Source of the DNA: Streptomyces caniferus
Lineage (GTDB): Bacteria > Actinomycetota > Actinomycetes > Streptomycetales > Streptomycetaceae
Assembly: GCF_009811555.1 (NCBI RefSeq)
Contig: NZ_BLIN01000002.1
Span: 372,001-436,000, forward strand
Direction: 5' to 3'
Length of the DNA: 64,000 nt
Each line of letters begins with the position of its first letter. The first letter of the stretch is position 1. The notes under the pieces were generated by a model. That model ran no database searches. It had not been told where the DNA came from and saw only the letters and a list, made by a program, of their open reading frames with translations. Positions 39,477 through 47,285 of the stretch are shown here, piece after piece. Position numbers and translations under genes: made by a program.

Positions 39477-40031
39477 ATGCTGCATGGTGTCGATGTCAGC
39501 TCCTACAACACCTCGTATTCCGCCGAGGGGCTGGACTTCGTTTTCGTCAAGGCGACCGAGGGCCGCTCCTACATCAATCCGCACCAGTCCGCACAGGCAT
39601 CAAAGGCCCGTAAAGCGGGCTGTGTGGTCGGTTTCTACCACTTCCTCTGGCCGGGGAATATCACCGCCCAGGCGAAATACTTCGTCGAGAAATGCGCATC
39701 GGTGCAAGGTGATCTCCTCGCCTGCGACTGGGAGCGCACCGGCGAGGGGACCTATGCGAGCAATGCCCAGAAGGACCAGTTCCTGGCCGCGGTGAAGAAG
39801 CTGCGCCCCACCCACCGGGTGCTGCTCTACTGCAACCGCGACTTCTGGCTCAACCACGACACCACGTCCTACGCGGCCGACGGCCTGTGGATCGCCGACT
39901 ACGTCTCCGCCGGGCATCCGCGGATCAAGGCGAAGTGGCGCTTCCATCAGTACACCGACCAGCCGCTGGACAAGGATGTCGCGGACTTCTCGACCAAGGC
40001 CGCCCTCAAGAAGTGGGCCCGCCCGGCATAA
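39477..40031 (+). CDS. GH25 lysozyme without signal peptide
   Basis: A 184-residue glycoside hydrolase that should cut the MurNAc-GlcNAc bond. D6 in HGVDVSSYN and the D84/E86 pair in LACDWERTGEG are the expected catalytic acids; FVKATEGRSY and FYHFLWPG are also typical. The protein starts directly at the catalytic barrel (MLHGVDVSSYN), with no signal peptide or wall-binding domain. AGGAGG precedes ATG 39477, so the start is firm. This leaderless form resembles phage endolysins, but no phage genes are near it. It is followed by nadE. Confidence 0.9.
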   Translation: MLHGVDVSSYNTSYSAEGLDFVFVKATEGRSYINPHQSAQASKARKAGCVVGFYHFLWPGNITAQAKYFVEKCASVQGDLLACDWERTGEGTYASNAQKDQFLAAVKKLRPTHRVLLYCNRDFWLNHDTTSYAADGLWIADYVSAGHPRIKAKWRFHQYTDQPLDKDVADFSTKAALKKWARPA

Positions 40032-40177
40032 GGTTTCCTACCGGCGCGCCTTTCCGCGTCCCCAGGAACCGCGCCTCCGCGGAGTGCCTCCACAGAGGGG
40101 AGCACCCTGCGTAGGCGACAGAGAAGCAGCGCGTCACCGCCACCGCGCGACGCGGCACGAGAACTAGAGGAGCAGCC

Positions 40178-41008
40178 GTGACCGACCCGGCGTCCAAGGC
40201 CCTGCAGCAGGAGATCGCCCGGGATCTCCAGGTGACCGCGTCCTTCGACGCCGAGCAGGAGATCGAGCGCCGGGTGGCCTTCCTCACGGAGCGGCTGACC
40301 TCCACGGGCCTGCGCTCGCTGGTCCTGGGGATCAGCGGCGGCGTCGACTCCACGACCACGGGCCGGCTCTGCCAGCTCGCCGTGGAGCGGGCCCGCGCCG
40401 CCGGGCACGAGGCGACGTTCTACGCGATGCGGCTGCCGTACGGCGTCCAGGCGGACGAGAAGGACGCCCAGCGGGCGCTGGAATTCATCCGCGCCGACCG
40501 GGAGCTGACCGTCGACATCCGCCCCGCGAGCGATGCGGCGCTGCAGGCCGCGGTGGACGGCGGGCTGGTCTTCCGCGACGCCCACCACCAGGATTTCGTC
40601 CAGGGCAACATCAAGGCGCGGCAGCGCATGATCGCGCAGTACGCGGTCGCGGGCGCCCATGACGGCCTGGTCGTGGGCACCGACCACGCCGCCGAGGCGG
40701 TCTCCGGCTTCTTCACCAAGTTCGGTGACGGCGCGGCCGATGTGGTGCCGCTCACCGGGCTGACCAAGCGCCGGGTGCGCGCGGTGTCGGCGGCGCTGGG
40801 CGCCCCCGAGGAGCTGGTGGGCAAGGTGCCCACGGCCGACCTGGAGACCCTCGACCCGGGCAAGCCGGACGAGGACGCGCTCGGCGTGAGCTACGACCAG
40901 ATCGACGACTTCCTGGAGGGCAAGCCGGTCGACGCGGCCGCCGCCGAGGCCATCGTCCGCCGCTACCGCCTCACCGACCACAAGAGGGCACTGCCGATCG
41001 CTCCGTGA
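40178..41008 (+). CDS. nadE: NH3-dependent NAD synthetase
   Basis: A 276-residue enzyme that amidates deamido-[18 protein letters not shown] is the ATP-pyrophosphatase P-loop. Other motifs are [55 protein letters not shown] and [21 protein letters not shown]. There is no N-terminal glutaminase domain, so it uses free ammonia. AGAGGAG precedes GTG 40178. Confidence 0.96.
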   Translation: MTDPASKALQQEIARDLQVTASFDAEQEIERRVAFLTERLTSTGLRSLVLGISGGVDSTTTGRLCQLAVERARAAGHEATFYAMRLPYGVQADEKDAQRALEFIRADRELTVDIRPASDAALQAAVDGGLVFRDAHHQDFVQGNIKARQRMIAQYAVAGAHDGLVVGTDHAAEAVSGFFTKFGDGAADVVPLTGLTKRRVRAVSAALGAPEELVGKVPTADLETLDPGKPDEDALGVSYDQIDDFLEGKPVDAAAAEAIVRRYRLTDHKRALPIAP

Positions 41009-41020
41009 GGGGTTGCTTGC

Positions 41021-41141
41021 GGGGGGGCTTTCGCGGGGGGCGCTTTCGCGGGGGGGGTGCCCGGCGGTTCTGGCTCAGCGGCTCATGGCCCTGCGGCTCT
41101 CCCCCCGCCCCCCCCCACCCCCGAACCCACCCCCCCACCCC
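41021..41141. repeat. G-tract and C-tract block after nadE
   Basis: Three runs of six to eight Gs separated by GCTTTCGC-like spacers (41021-41057) face, 40 bases later, five C-runs (41101-41141) separated mostly by single bases. The two can pair as a long GC hairpin. The C side has the form of a minus-strand G-quadruplex with one-base loops. Confidence 0.6.
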
Positions 41142-41276
41142 GTCATCGACCGGCAAGGCGACCGTCACCGTCGCGGTGCTAAATCGTGGGCGTCAGCGGG
41201 CATGCATCCGGCCATGGGAAGCCGCGAAGTGCGATCGGAAGATCAACTGTCAGTGGGTCCGCCTACGCTCCGAGGC

Positions 41277-41630
41277 ATGGGTTACGCAAACCTGCGCGAA
41301 CTCCAGACCGCGCTGACCACCGCCTCCGACCTTGCCTCGTCCCTGCAGTCCGCGCCGACCCGGCGCGATGCGGACCAGCTCGTCGACGTCCTCCGCCAGG
41401 CCCTGACCGCCGCCAGCTCGCTGGGTGCCGACAGCGGCCCGACCGGCTGCGCCATACATCCCCACGGCGCGGTCGATCCGCTGTTCGGCGACCCCGAAGA
41501 TCCCCTTCCGCCGGGCTACGGAAAGTGCCTGCTCTGCAACGACCGCCGCCGCCGGGCGGACGCCCACCCGGCGCACGCCCGCCCCCATGCCCGTCCCCAC
41601 CCGCGCTGGCGGCGCCGGCTGAGCGCCTAG
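41277..41630 (+). CDS. Hypothetical protein with Cys/His-rich C-terminus
   Basis: A 117-residue protein of unknown function. The first half is helical (LRELQTALTTASDLASSLQS then QLVDVLRQALTAASSLG). The second half has GCAIHPHGAVDPLFGDPEDP, GYGKCLLCNDRRRR and a His/Pro/Arg tail, so C-x-x-H and CxxC sites could bind a metal such as zinc. ATG 41277 is the chosen start. It precedes dgt by 137 bases on the same strand. Confidence 0.6.
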   Translation: MGYANLRELQTALTTASDLASSLQSAPTRRDADQLVDVLRQALTAASSLGADSGPTGCAIHPHGAVDPLFGDPEDPLPPGYGKCLLCNDRRRRADAHPAHARPHARPHPRWRRRLSA

Positions 41631-41767
41631 GCGTACCGCCGAGCGCCCAGGCGTACCGCCCGTCACCGGACGTGGTGACGGGCGACGCTCCCAGGTGCCC
41701 CGCCCCCATGAGGCCCCGAAACCGACCGGCCGGGCCCCGACGTGCCGGGCGGGACTACCATCCGCGC

Positions 41768-43093
41768 ATGCGACCTGCCACATACAGCGATGAGGACCTA
41801 GAGCAGCACTCCCTCCGGCGACGGGTGCCCGACGACGGGCAGCGGTCCGGCTTCGAGCACGACGTCGACCGGATCCTTTACTCGACCCAGTGGCGGGCGC
41901 TGGCCGGCAAGAGCCAGGTGGTGGCGAGCGCCGAGCTGGGCGCGTACCACACCCGGCTGACCCACTCCATGAAGGTCGCGCAGCTCGGGCGGCGGATGGC
42001 GGAGCGGCTGGAGCGCCGGTACGGCGGGCCGAACCCGGCGCTCGTCGAGGCGGCGTGCATGGCCCACGACATCGGCCATCCGCCCTTCGGGCACGCGGGC
42101 GAGCTGGCCCTGCGCGCCACCATGGACGAGCTGCACTTCGCGGACGGTGTGCTGGACAGCTTCGAGGGCAATGCGCAGACCCTGCGGGTGCTGACCTTCC
42201 TCGCCGCCCACAAGTACCCGGGCCACCGCGGGCTGCATCTGACCCGCGCCTGTCTGGACGCCGCCACCAAGTACCCGTGGGAGCGGGCACCTGTCGACCA
42301 GGATCCGGCGCGGCATGTGAAGTGGGGGGTCTACGTCGCCGACCGGGAGGCGTTCTCCTGGGTGCGGGCCGGCCGTACGGACACCGCCGTACCGGTCGAG
42401 GAGCAGGTCATGGACTGGGCGGACGATGTCACCTACGCCTGCCACGACGTGGAGGACTTCTACCGTACGGGCCTGATTCCGCTGGCCGCGCTGTTCCCGC
42501 CGGACGGTGCCGCGGGCGCCGACACCGAGCGGGAGATCCGCCGCTTCCTGGACTACGTCGAGGTCAAGCGGGCGCGGGAGGGCGCGGCCTTCGACCGTGC
42601 GGCGGCGCTGGTGATGATGTCGGACATCGGCAAGCGGCTGGCGGTGCCCGCCCCGTACAGCGGCAGCCATGAGGACGCGGTCGCGGTCAATCGCCGCACC
42701 GCCGATCTGATCTCGTACTTCACCCGCGGGATCGAGCTGGAGGTGGGCGGCACCGCGGCGATCCGTTACGGGGCGCGGCTGGTGATCCCTCAGGAGCGGC
42801 GGGACGCCTGCGATCTGCTCAAGGAACTGGTGTGGTGCTACGTCATCGACCGCCCCGCCCTCGCCACCCAGCAGCACGGCAAGCGGCGGGTGGTGAGCGA
42901 GCTGCTGCGCTGGTCCTATGACGCACCCGAGCTGCTGCCGCCGGACCGCGCCGAGGAGCTGGCGCTGCACGGGGACCGGCTGCGTGCCGCCGCGGACCAT
43001 GTCGCGTCGCTGACCGAGGACCAGGCGCTGGCCCTGCACCGGCGGCTGTCCGGCACCGGCCTGGGGTCGGTCAACGACAACGTCTGGCTCTGA
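41768..43093 (+). CDS. dgt: Deoxyguanosinetriphosphate triphosphohydrolase-like protein
   Basis: A 441-residue HD-domain enzyme that hydrolyses dNTPs to deoxynucleosides and triphosphate. YHTRLTHSMKVAQLGRRMAERL and ACMAHDIGHPPFGHAGE contain the metal ligands of the HD motif; SFEGNAQTLRVLTFLA and VMDWADDVTYACHDVEDF are also conserved. It belongs to the broad dGTPase family (type 2 branch by appearance), so dNTP preference is uncertain. The ATG at 41768 gives MRPATYSDEDLEQHS. Confidence 0.92.
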   Translation: MRPATYSDEDLEQHSLRRRVPDDGQRSGFEHDVDRILYSTQWRALAGKSQVVASAELGAYHTRLTHSMKVAQLGRRMAERLERRYGGPNPALVEAACMAHDIGHPPFGHAGELALRATMDELHFADGVLDSFEGNAQTLRVLTFLAAHKYPGHRGLHLTRACLDAATKYPWERAPVDQDPARHVKWGVYVADREAFSWVRAGRTDTAVPVEEQVMDWADDVTYACHDVEDFYRTGLIPLAALFPPDGAAGADTEREIRRFLDYVEVKRAREGAAFDRAAALVMMSDIGKRLAVPAPYSGSHEDAVAVNRRTADLISYFTRGIELEVGGTAAIRYGARLVIPQERRDACDLLKELVWCYVIDRPALATQQHGKRRVVSELLRWSYDAPELLPPDRAEELALHGDRLRAAADHVASLTEDQALALHRRLSGTGLGSVNDNVWL

Positions 43094-43263
43094 GCCCCGG
43101 AGGTCAGGAAGGCAGGAGAGCGGGAGAGCAGGGGCGGGAGGGCGGGAACCCGGTGCCGTTCCGCAAACGGCCCGGCCCCGCCCCCGGCGCGTTTCACGAC
43201 GGCCCGGCCCGCCCCCGCCGGTCCCTCCCGCACCCCGCCGCCACGGGAACCGCCTCCGCGGGG

Positions 43264-44166
43264 CTATTCGCCCCCACCCCGCGGACGATCGGCCCCCTCC
43301 CGCGGCCGTTCCGCCCCGTCCGGCGACGGCTCCGCCCCGTCCCGCCGCTTCTTCTCCGGCCGGAGCGCGATACGGCCCAGCACCGCGGCGACGACCAGCG
43401 CGGCCACCGCGATCAGCGCGTAGTCCGGTACGGCGTTCCCGATCCGCGCCGCCCATTCCTCGGCCCGGAACTCGGCGTCCGCATCGAGGATTCCGGGCAG
43501 CGCGCTGGTCCCGTTGAAGCGCAGGAAGAGCACGCCGATGCCGATGAAGAACACCCCGGACAGCACCGAGGTGGTGTGCAGCCGCAGCTTTCCGAGGGTG
43601 AAGGCGCGGCCCCGCAGCCAGCCGCGGCTGCCGAGCTTGCACCGGTCCCACAGCAGCGCCAGCACGAACAGCGGCAGTGCCATGCCCAGCGCGTAGACGG
43701 CGAGCATCGAGGCGCCGTACACCGGTGAGCCGCTGACCGCCGTCACCGTCAGCACCGCGCCGAGAATCGGGCCCGCGCAGAAGCCGGCGAGCCCGTAGAC
43801 GCAGCCGAGCAGGAAGGTGGAGACCGCCGACCGCGGGGTGATCCGCGCGGCGGCCGCCTGGGCCCGCCGGGAGGCGAAGCCCAGGCCGAGGATCTGGGCG
43901 ATCCCCATCGCGATGACGACCCAGCCGCCGACGGCGATCAGCAGGTCGCGGTGGCCGTTGAACAGCCGGCTGGCCGCCGTACTGGCCGCGCCGAGCGGGA
44001 CCAGCGTCGTGGCCAGCCCCAGATAGAACACCCCGGTACGGGCCACCAGCCGGCCGGGCGTCGAGAGGGAGTACGCGAAGAACGCCGGCAGCAGCAGCGC
44101 ACTGCACGGGCTGAGCAGCGCCAGCGCCCCGCCCAGGAACGCCGCGAGGTAGCCGATGTCGTTCAT
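43264..44166 (-). CDS. CcdA/DsbD-like thiol electron transporter
   Basis: A 300-residue membrane protein with about seven helices. ALALLSPCSALLLPAF in the first helix and VYGLAGFCAGPILGAVL in the fourth carry the two redox cysteines typical of CcdA proteins. It should pass electrons across the membrane to an extracytoplasmic thioredoxin-like partner. The last 30 residues are charged. ATG 44166 overlaps the stop of the DsbA-like gene (ATGA), so the two are translationally coupled. Confidence 0.87.
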   Translation of the reverse strand: MNDIGYLAAFLGGALALLSPCSALLLPAFFAYSLSTPGRLVARTGVFYLGLATTLVPLGAASTAASRLFNGHRDLLIAVGGWVVIAMGIAQILGLGFASRRAQAAAARITPRSAVSTFLLGCVYGLAGFCAGPILGAVLTVTAVSGSPVYGASMLAVYALGMALPLFVLALLWDRCKLGSRGWLRGRAFTLGKLRLHTTSVLSGVFFIGIGVLFLRFNGTSALPGILDADAEFRAEEWAARIGNAVPDYALIAVAALVVAAVLGRIALRPEKKRRDGAEPSPDGAERPREGADRPRGGGE

Positions 44167-44948
44167 TCCTTCGCTCCCTTGGCCGCGGGACCGTTCCCGG
44201 CCGCCCGCGCCGCGGCGTCCTTGATGCCCTGCGCGAAGACCTCGGCGGGCTGGGCGCCGGCGACCGGCCGGCCGTTGATGAGGAAGGACGGCGTGGACTG
44301 CACCCCGAGCTGGTACCCCTCGGCCTGGTCCTTCTTCAGCGCCTTCTCGGCGTCCGCGCTCTTCATGTCCGTACGGAACTTCTCGATGTCGTCCACCCCG
44401 CTGGTGCGGGCCAGCTCGACGAGCTTGTCCTCGGCGAGCGCCTTGCCCTTGCGGGTCTTGGCGTACAGCGCGTCGTGGAGCTGCCAGAACTTGCCCTGCT
44501 GTCCCGCGGCCCAGGAGGCGCGGGCGGCCCGCTCGGAGTCGGCGCCGAAGACGGTGAAGTTGCGGAACTCGATGCGCAGGGTGCCCTTGTCGACGAACTT
44601 CTTGATCAGGTCGGGCTGGGTCTCGCGGGTGAAGCGGCCGCAGAACGAGCACTGGTAGTCGGCGTATTCGACCAGGACCACCGGGGCGTCCTTCTTGCCG
44701 ACGGCCAGCGGGTCGCCGTCCTCGCGCCGGCTGGTCTGCTTGGCGAGGTCGTCGAACATCTTCTGCTGTGCGGGGTCCTCCTCGCTCCCGGCGGAGGCGG
44801 CGGCCTCCGGGGAGCCGGTGCGGCCGGTGCCGGGGTCGCCCTCGACGGACTTGCCGACGGCGACCCCGATGGCGATGACGGCCACGACGAGGGCGATGAC
44901 CGCGCCGATGGCGGCCAGTTTGCGGGTGGGGGAAGCGGAAACGGGCAT
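44163..44948 (-). CDS. DsbA-family thiol-disulfide oxidoreductase, membrane anchored
   Basis: A 261-residue protein with a single N-terminal membrane helix (AAIGAVIALVVAVIAIGVAVG). The thioredoxin-fold domain has the redox motif CSFC in EYADYQCSFCGRF and the cis-proline region STPSFLINGRPVAGAQPAEVF. DsbA/MdbA-like proteins form disulfides in exported proteins in actinobacteria. It is coupled to CcdA and follows an exported protein gene by 57 bases, so the three form an operon for thiol redox outside the membrane. Confidence 0.9.
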   Translation of the reverse strand: MPVSASPTRKLAAIGAVIALVVAVIAIGVAVGKSVEGDPGTGRTGSPEAAASAGSEEDPAQQKMFDDLAKQTSRREDGDPLAVGKKDAPVVLVEYADYQCSFCGRFTRETQPDLIKKFVDKGTLRIEFRNFTVFGADSERAARASWAAGQQGKFWQLHDALYAKTRKGKALAEDKLVELARTSGVDDIEKFRTDMKSADAEKALKKDQAEGYQLGVQSTPSFLINGRPVAGAQPAEVFAQGIKDAAARAAGNGPAAKGAKE

Positions 44949-45005
44949 GCGGAAGCTCCAGACGTACCGAGGGGGAATTCAGGCCGTGTGCGTCGGGGCA
45001 GCGGC

Positions 45006-45479
45006 CTATATCCGCAGTACGGGCAGGAGCGCGGTGCGGTCGCGGGCGGGTGCGCTGTCGGTCGGTGGCCGGGCGAGCGCGAACTGCGCGGGGAGATCCG
45101 CGGCGAGCGGCCCCGGGCCGGTGGTGGCGGGGGCGAGGGGTTCACCGCGGTGCGGCGTCGGCAGCGGGGCGGACTCGGCGGGCCCCGGGGCGTGCCGGTC
45201 CGAGCAGCGCTTGGGCGCATGGACCACGGCGACCGGGGCGTCGGGATCGAGCCGCGGGCCGTTGCCGGCAGCCGGGTGTGCCGGTGCGTTCCGGTCCGCC
45301 CGGGTGACGGCTGCCGGGGCGGCCGCTGTCGCTCCGTCGGTCCGCCATGCCGCCGCGGCCGTCGCCGCCCGGCCCGCCTGCCAGGCCTGGTCGCCGCCGA
45401 TGCGGCACAGCAGCGGCCCGAAGGTGACGGCGAGGAGGAGCAGCAGCGTCAGCGTGGCCGACCGGCGCACGTGGTGCAT
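45006..45479 (-). CDS. Exported protein of unknown function
   Basis: A 157-residue protein with a signal sequence (RRSATLTLLLLLAVTFGPLL) and a Pro/Ala-rich mature part with two cysteines (LCRIGG and KRCSDRH). The pair could form a disulfide, possibly a substrate of the DsbA-like protein that follows. GGAGGG lies upstream of ATG 45479, so this start is chosen over an upstream in-frame one. No family was recognised. Confidence 0.65.
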   Translation of the reverse strand: MHHVRRSATLTLLLLLAVTFGPLLCRIGGDQAWQAGRAATAAAAWRTDGATAAAPAAVTRADRNAPAHPAAGNGPRLDPDAPVAVVHAPKRCSDRHAPGPAESAPLPTPHRGEPLAPATTGPGPLAADLPAQFALARPPTDSAPARDRTALLPVLRI

Positions 45480-45613
45480 GTTCCCTCCTCTCCGTACCTG
45501 GCGCGGGCATGAACATCCCATCCTACGGATCGTCACGGCGCGAGCGGAGCACCGACCGGTCCGCAGCGCCGTCGGGGTTCAGGGGGCCGGAGCGGGCGGG
45601 GGAGATCCGCCTG

Positions 45614-46153
45614 TCAGCGGTCGGCGATCCGCATCTCGAACCAGGTCGTCTTGCCGCGCGGCAGCAGATCCACGCCCCAGCGGTCGGAGAGCTTGTCGAC
45701 GAGGAAGAGGCCGCGGCCGCTGGTGTCCATCTCCTGGACCGGCATGAGACAGGGCAGGCCGCGGGACGGGTCGCGCACCTCGATCCGGATCCAGCCGCGG
45801 CGGCGGAGCATCCGCAGCCCGAAGGTGCGCGCGCCGGTGTGCCGTACGGCGTTGCCGACGAGCTCGGAGACCAGCAGCACGGCGTGCTCGGCGAGCTGGG
45901 GCGTGAGGGACCACTGCTTGAGGAGTACGGCGGCGGTCAGCCGGCGGGCGATGCCGGCGGACTGGGGGCGCGAGGGCAGCCGGACCTCACCGAGGGCCGG
46001 TTCACCGACCGGGTCGAGTGCCGCGAAGACGGGTGCGCAGGGTGCCGGTGCGGTGTCCGGGTCCGGACCGGGGATGCCCCATCGTGCGGCGGCCGGATCG
46101 CTCCGCGGCCGCGGCTGCTCCATTCCTTCGAGGCCCGCCATGCCTCCCATCAT
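45614..46153 (-). CDS. RsbW-like ATP-binding regulatory protein
   Basis: A 179-residue HATPase_c_2 protein. The first 55 residues are Pro/Ala-rich, then ELVGNAVRHTG (N-box), IRIEVRDPSRGLP (G1) and SGRGLFLVDKLSDRWGV (G2) form the ATPase. These Streptomyces proteins usually act as anti-sigma factors or partners of anti-anti-sigma factors. No sigma or STAS gene is adjacent. Starts at 46153, 46150 and 46141 are all possible. An inverted repeat lies just upstream. Confidence 0.88.
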   Translation of the reverse strand: MMGGMAGLEGMEQPRPRSDPAAARWGIPGPDPDTAPAPCAPVFAALDPVGEPALGEVRLPSRPQSAGIARRLTAAVLLKQWSLTPQLAEHAVLLVSELVGNAVRHTGARTFGLRMLRRRGWIRIEVRDPSRGLPCLMPVQEMDTSGRGLFLVDKLSDRWGVDLLPRGKTTWFEMRIADR

Positions 46154-46179
46154 GGCCGCTGCGGGACGTCCACGGGGGT

Positions 46180-46217
46180 GGAACCGACGGAATCGATTGT
46201 CCGGAATCGTCGGTTCC
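46180..46217. promoter_or_regulatory. 10-bp inverted repeat upstream of the RsbW-like gene
   Basis: GGAACCGACG (46180-46189) and CGTCGGTTCC (46208-46217) are perfect inverted copies with an 18-base spacer. They start 27 bases upstream of the gene, so they may be an operator or a leader hairpin. Confidence 0.5.
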
Positions 46218-46417
46218 AGGCCCCCGGCGAGACATATGCCAACGGCAGTTAAGGTTCCGGGATTTCCTCGCTGACCTGGGACGACGCCCGGCGCGCAAGG
46301 GAACCGCCGGGCACATCAACAAGGTTGCCTTAAGGTGCAATTAAGCCTTCCTCGGTTCGCCCACACGGGGCATTGCACCCGTCCCAAACCTCAGGCGTAC
46401 CGCCAACAACAGTCGTT

Positions 46418-47185
46418 TCAGAGGAACTTGGCCTTGCCCGGCCCTTCCTCCACGAAGCTGCGCATGCCGGTCTCCCGGTCCTCGGTCGCGAACAGCCCCG
46501 CGAACCAGTTGCGTTCGATCGTCAGCCCGGTGTCGATGTCGGTCTCCAGACCCCCGTCGACGGACTCCTTGGCGGCCCGCAGCGCCAGCGCGGGGCCGGC
46601 GGCCAGCCGCGCCGCCCAGGCGTGCGCCTGCTCGTAGACCTCCGCGGCCGGCACCACCCGGTCGACCAGGCCGAGGGCGAGCGCCTCGTCGGCCTTCACA
46701 TGACGGCCGGTGAAGATCAGGTCCTTGGCCTTGGACGGGCCCACCAGCCGCGCCAGCCGCTGGGTGCCGCCGGCCCCGGGGATCAGGCCCAGCAGGATCT
46801 CCGGCTGGCCGAGCTTGGCGTTGTCGCCGGCGATCCGGAAGTCGGCGCAGAGCGCCAACTCGCAGCCCCCGCCGAGCGCATAGCCGGTGATCGCGGCCAC
46901 CACCGGCTTGGGGATCCGGGCCACGGCGGTGAAGGAGTCCTGCAGGGCCTTGGAGCGCACGACCATGGCCGGGTGGTCCATGGCCTGCATCTCCTTGATG
47001 TCCGCGCCGGCCGCGAACACCTTCTCGCCGCCCCACACGACGACCGCACGCACATCGTCGCGGCGGGTGACCTCCTCGGCCAGCTCGCGCAGCCGGTCCT
47101 GGGTGGCGATGTCCAGTGCGTTCATCGGCGGACGGTCCAGGCGGATGGTGCCGACGCCGTCGGCGACCTCGAGATTCACAGTCAT
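46418..47185 (-). CDS. Enoyl-CoA hydratase/isomerase family protein
   Basis: A 255-residue crotonase-fold protein. The CoA-binding and oxyanion regions are FAAGADIKEM and ITGYALGGGCELALCADFRIAG. The glutamate pair of hydratases is present as LGQPEILLGLIPGAGGTQRLARLVG, so real hydratase activity is likely. It would hydrate trans-2-enoyl-CoA in beta-oxidation. The start is 47185, and a strong hairpin lies 30-66 bases upstream, ending the preceding gene. Confidence 0.93.
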   Translation of the reverse strand: MTVNLEVADGVGTIRLDRPPMNALDIATQDRLRELAEEVTRRDDVRAVVVWGGEKVFAAGADIKEMQAMDHPAMVVRSKALQDSFTAVARIPKPVVAAITGYALGGGCELALCADFRIAGDNAKLGQPEILLGLIPGAGGTQRLARLVGPSKAKDLIFTGRHVKADEALALGLVDRVVPAAEVYEQAHAWAARLAAGPALALRAAKESVDGGLETDIDTGLTIERNWFAGLFATEDRETGMRSFVEEGPGKAKFL

Positions 47186-47214
47186 GCGGGAAGGTTAGTA
47201 CGCGTTAACGGCAT

Positions 47215-47251
47215 CGGGCCCGGTGCACTCCGTCACAGTGCACCGGGCCCG
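47215..47251 (-). terminator. Strong hairpin terminator after the first L,D-transpeptidase
   Basis: CGGGCCCGGTGCACT (47215-47229) pairs perfectly with AGTGCACCGGGCCCG (47237-47251) around a 7-base loop. It is downstream of the transpeptidase on the minus strand. Confidence 0.8.
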
Positions 47252-47285
47252 GTCGCCTTCCGGCCGTCCTGCAGGGCGAGCGTTC

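Noticed and set aside
39477..40031. GH25 lysozyme as a sign of a prophage
   Set aside because: Neighbours are a glycosyltransferase, nadE and dgt. No integrase, capsid, tail or holin gene, and no attachment repeats, were seen.
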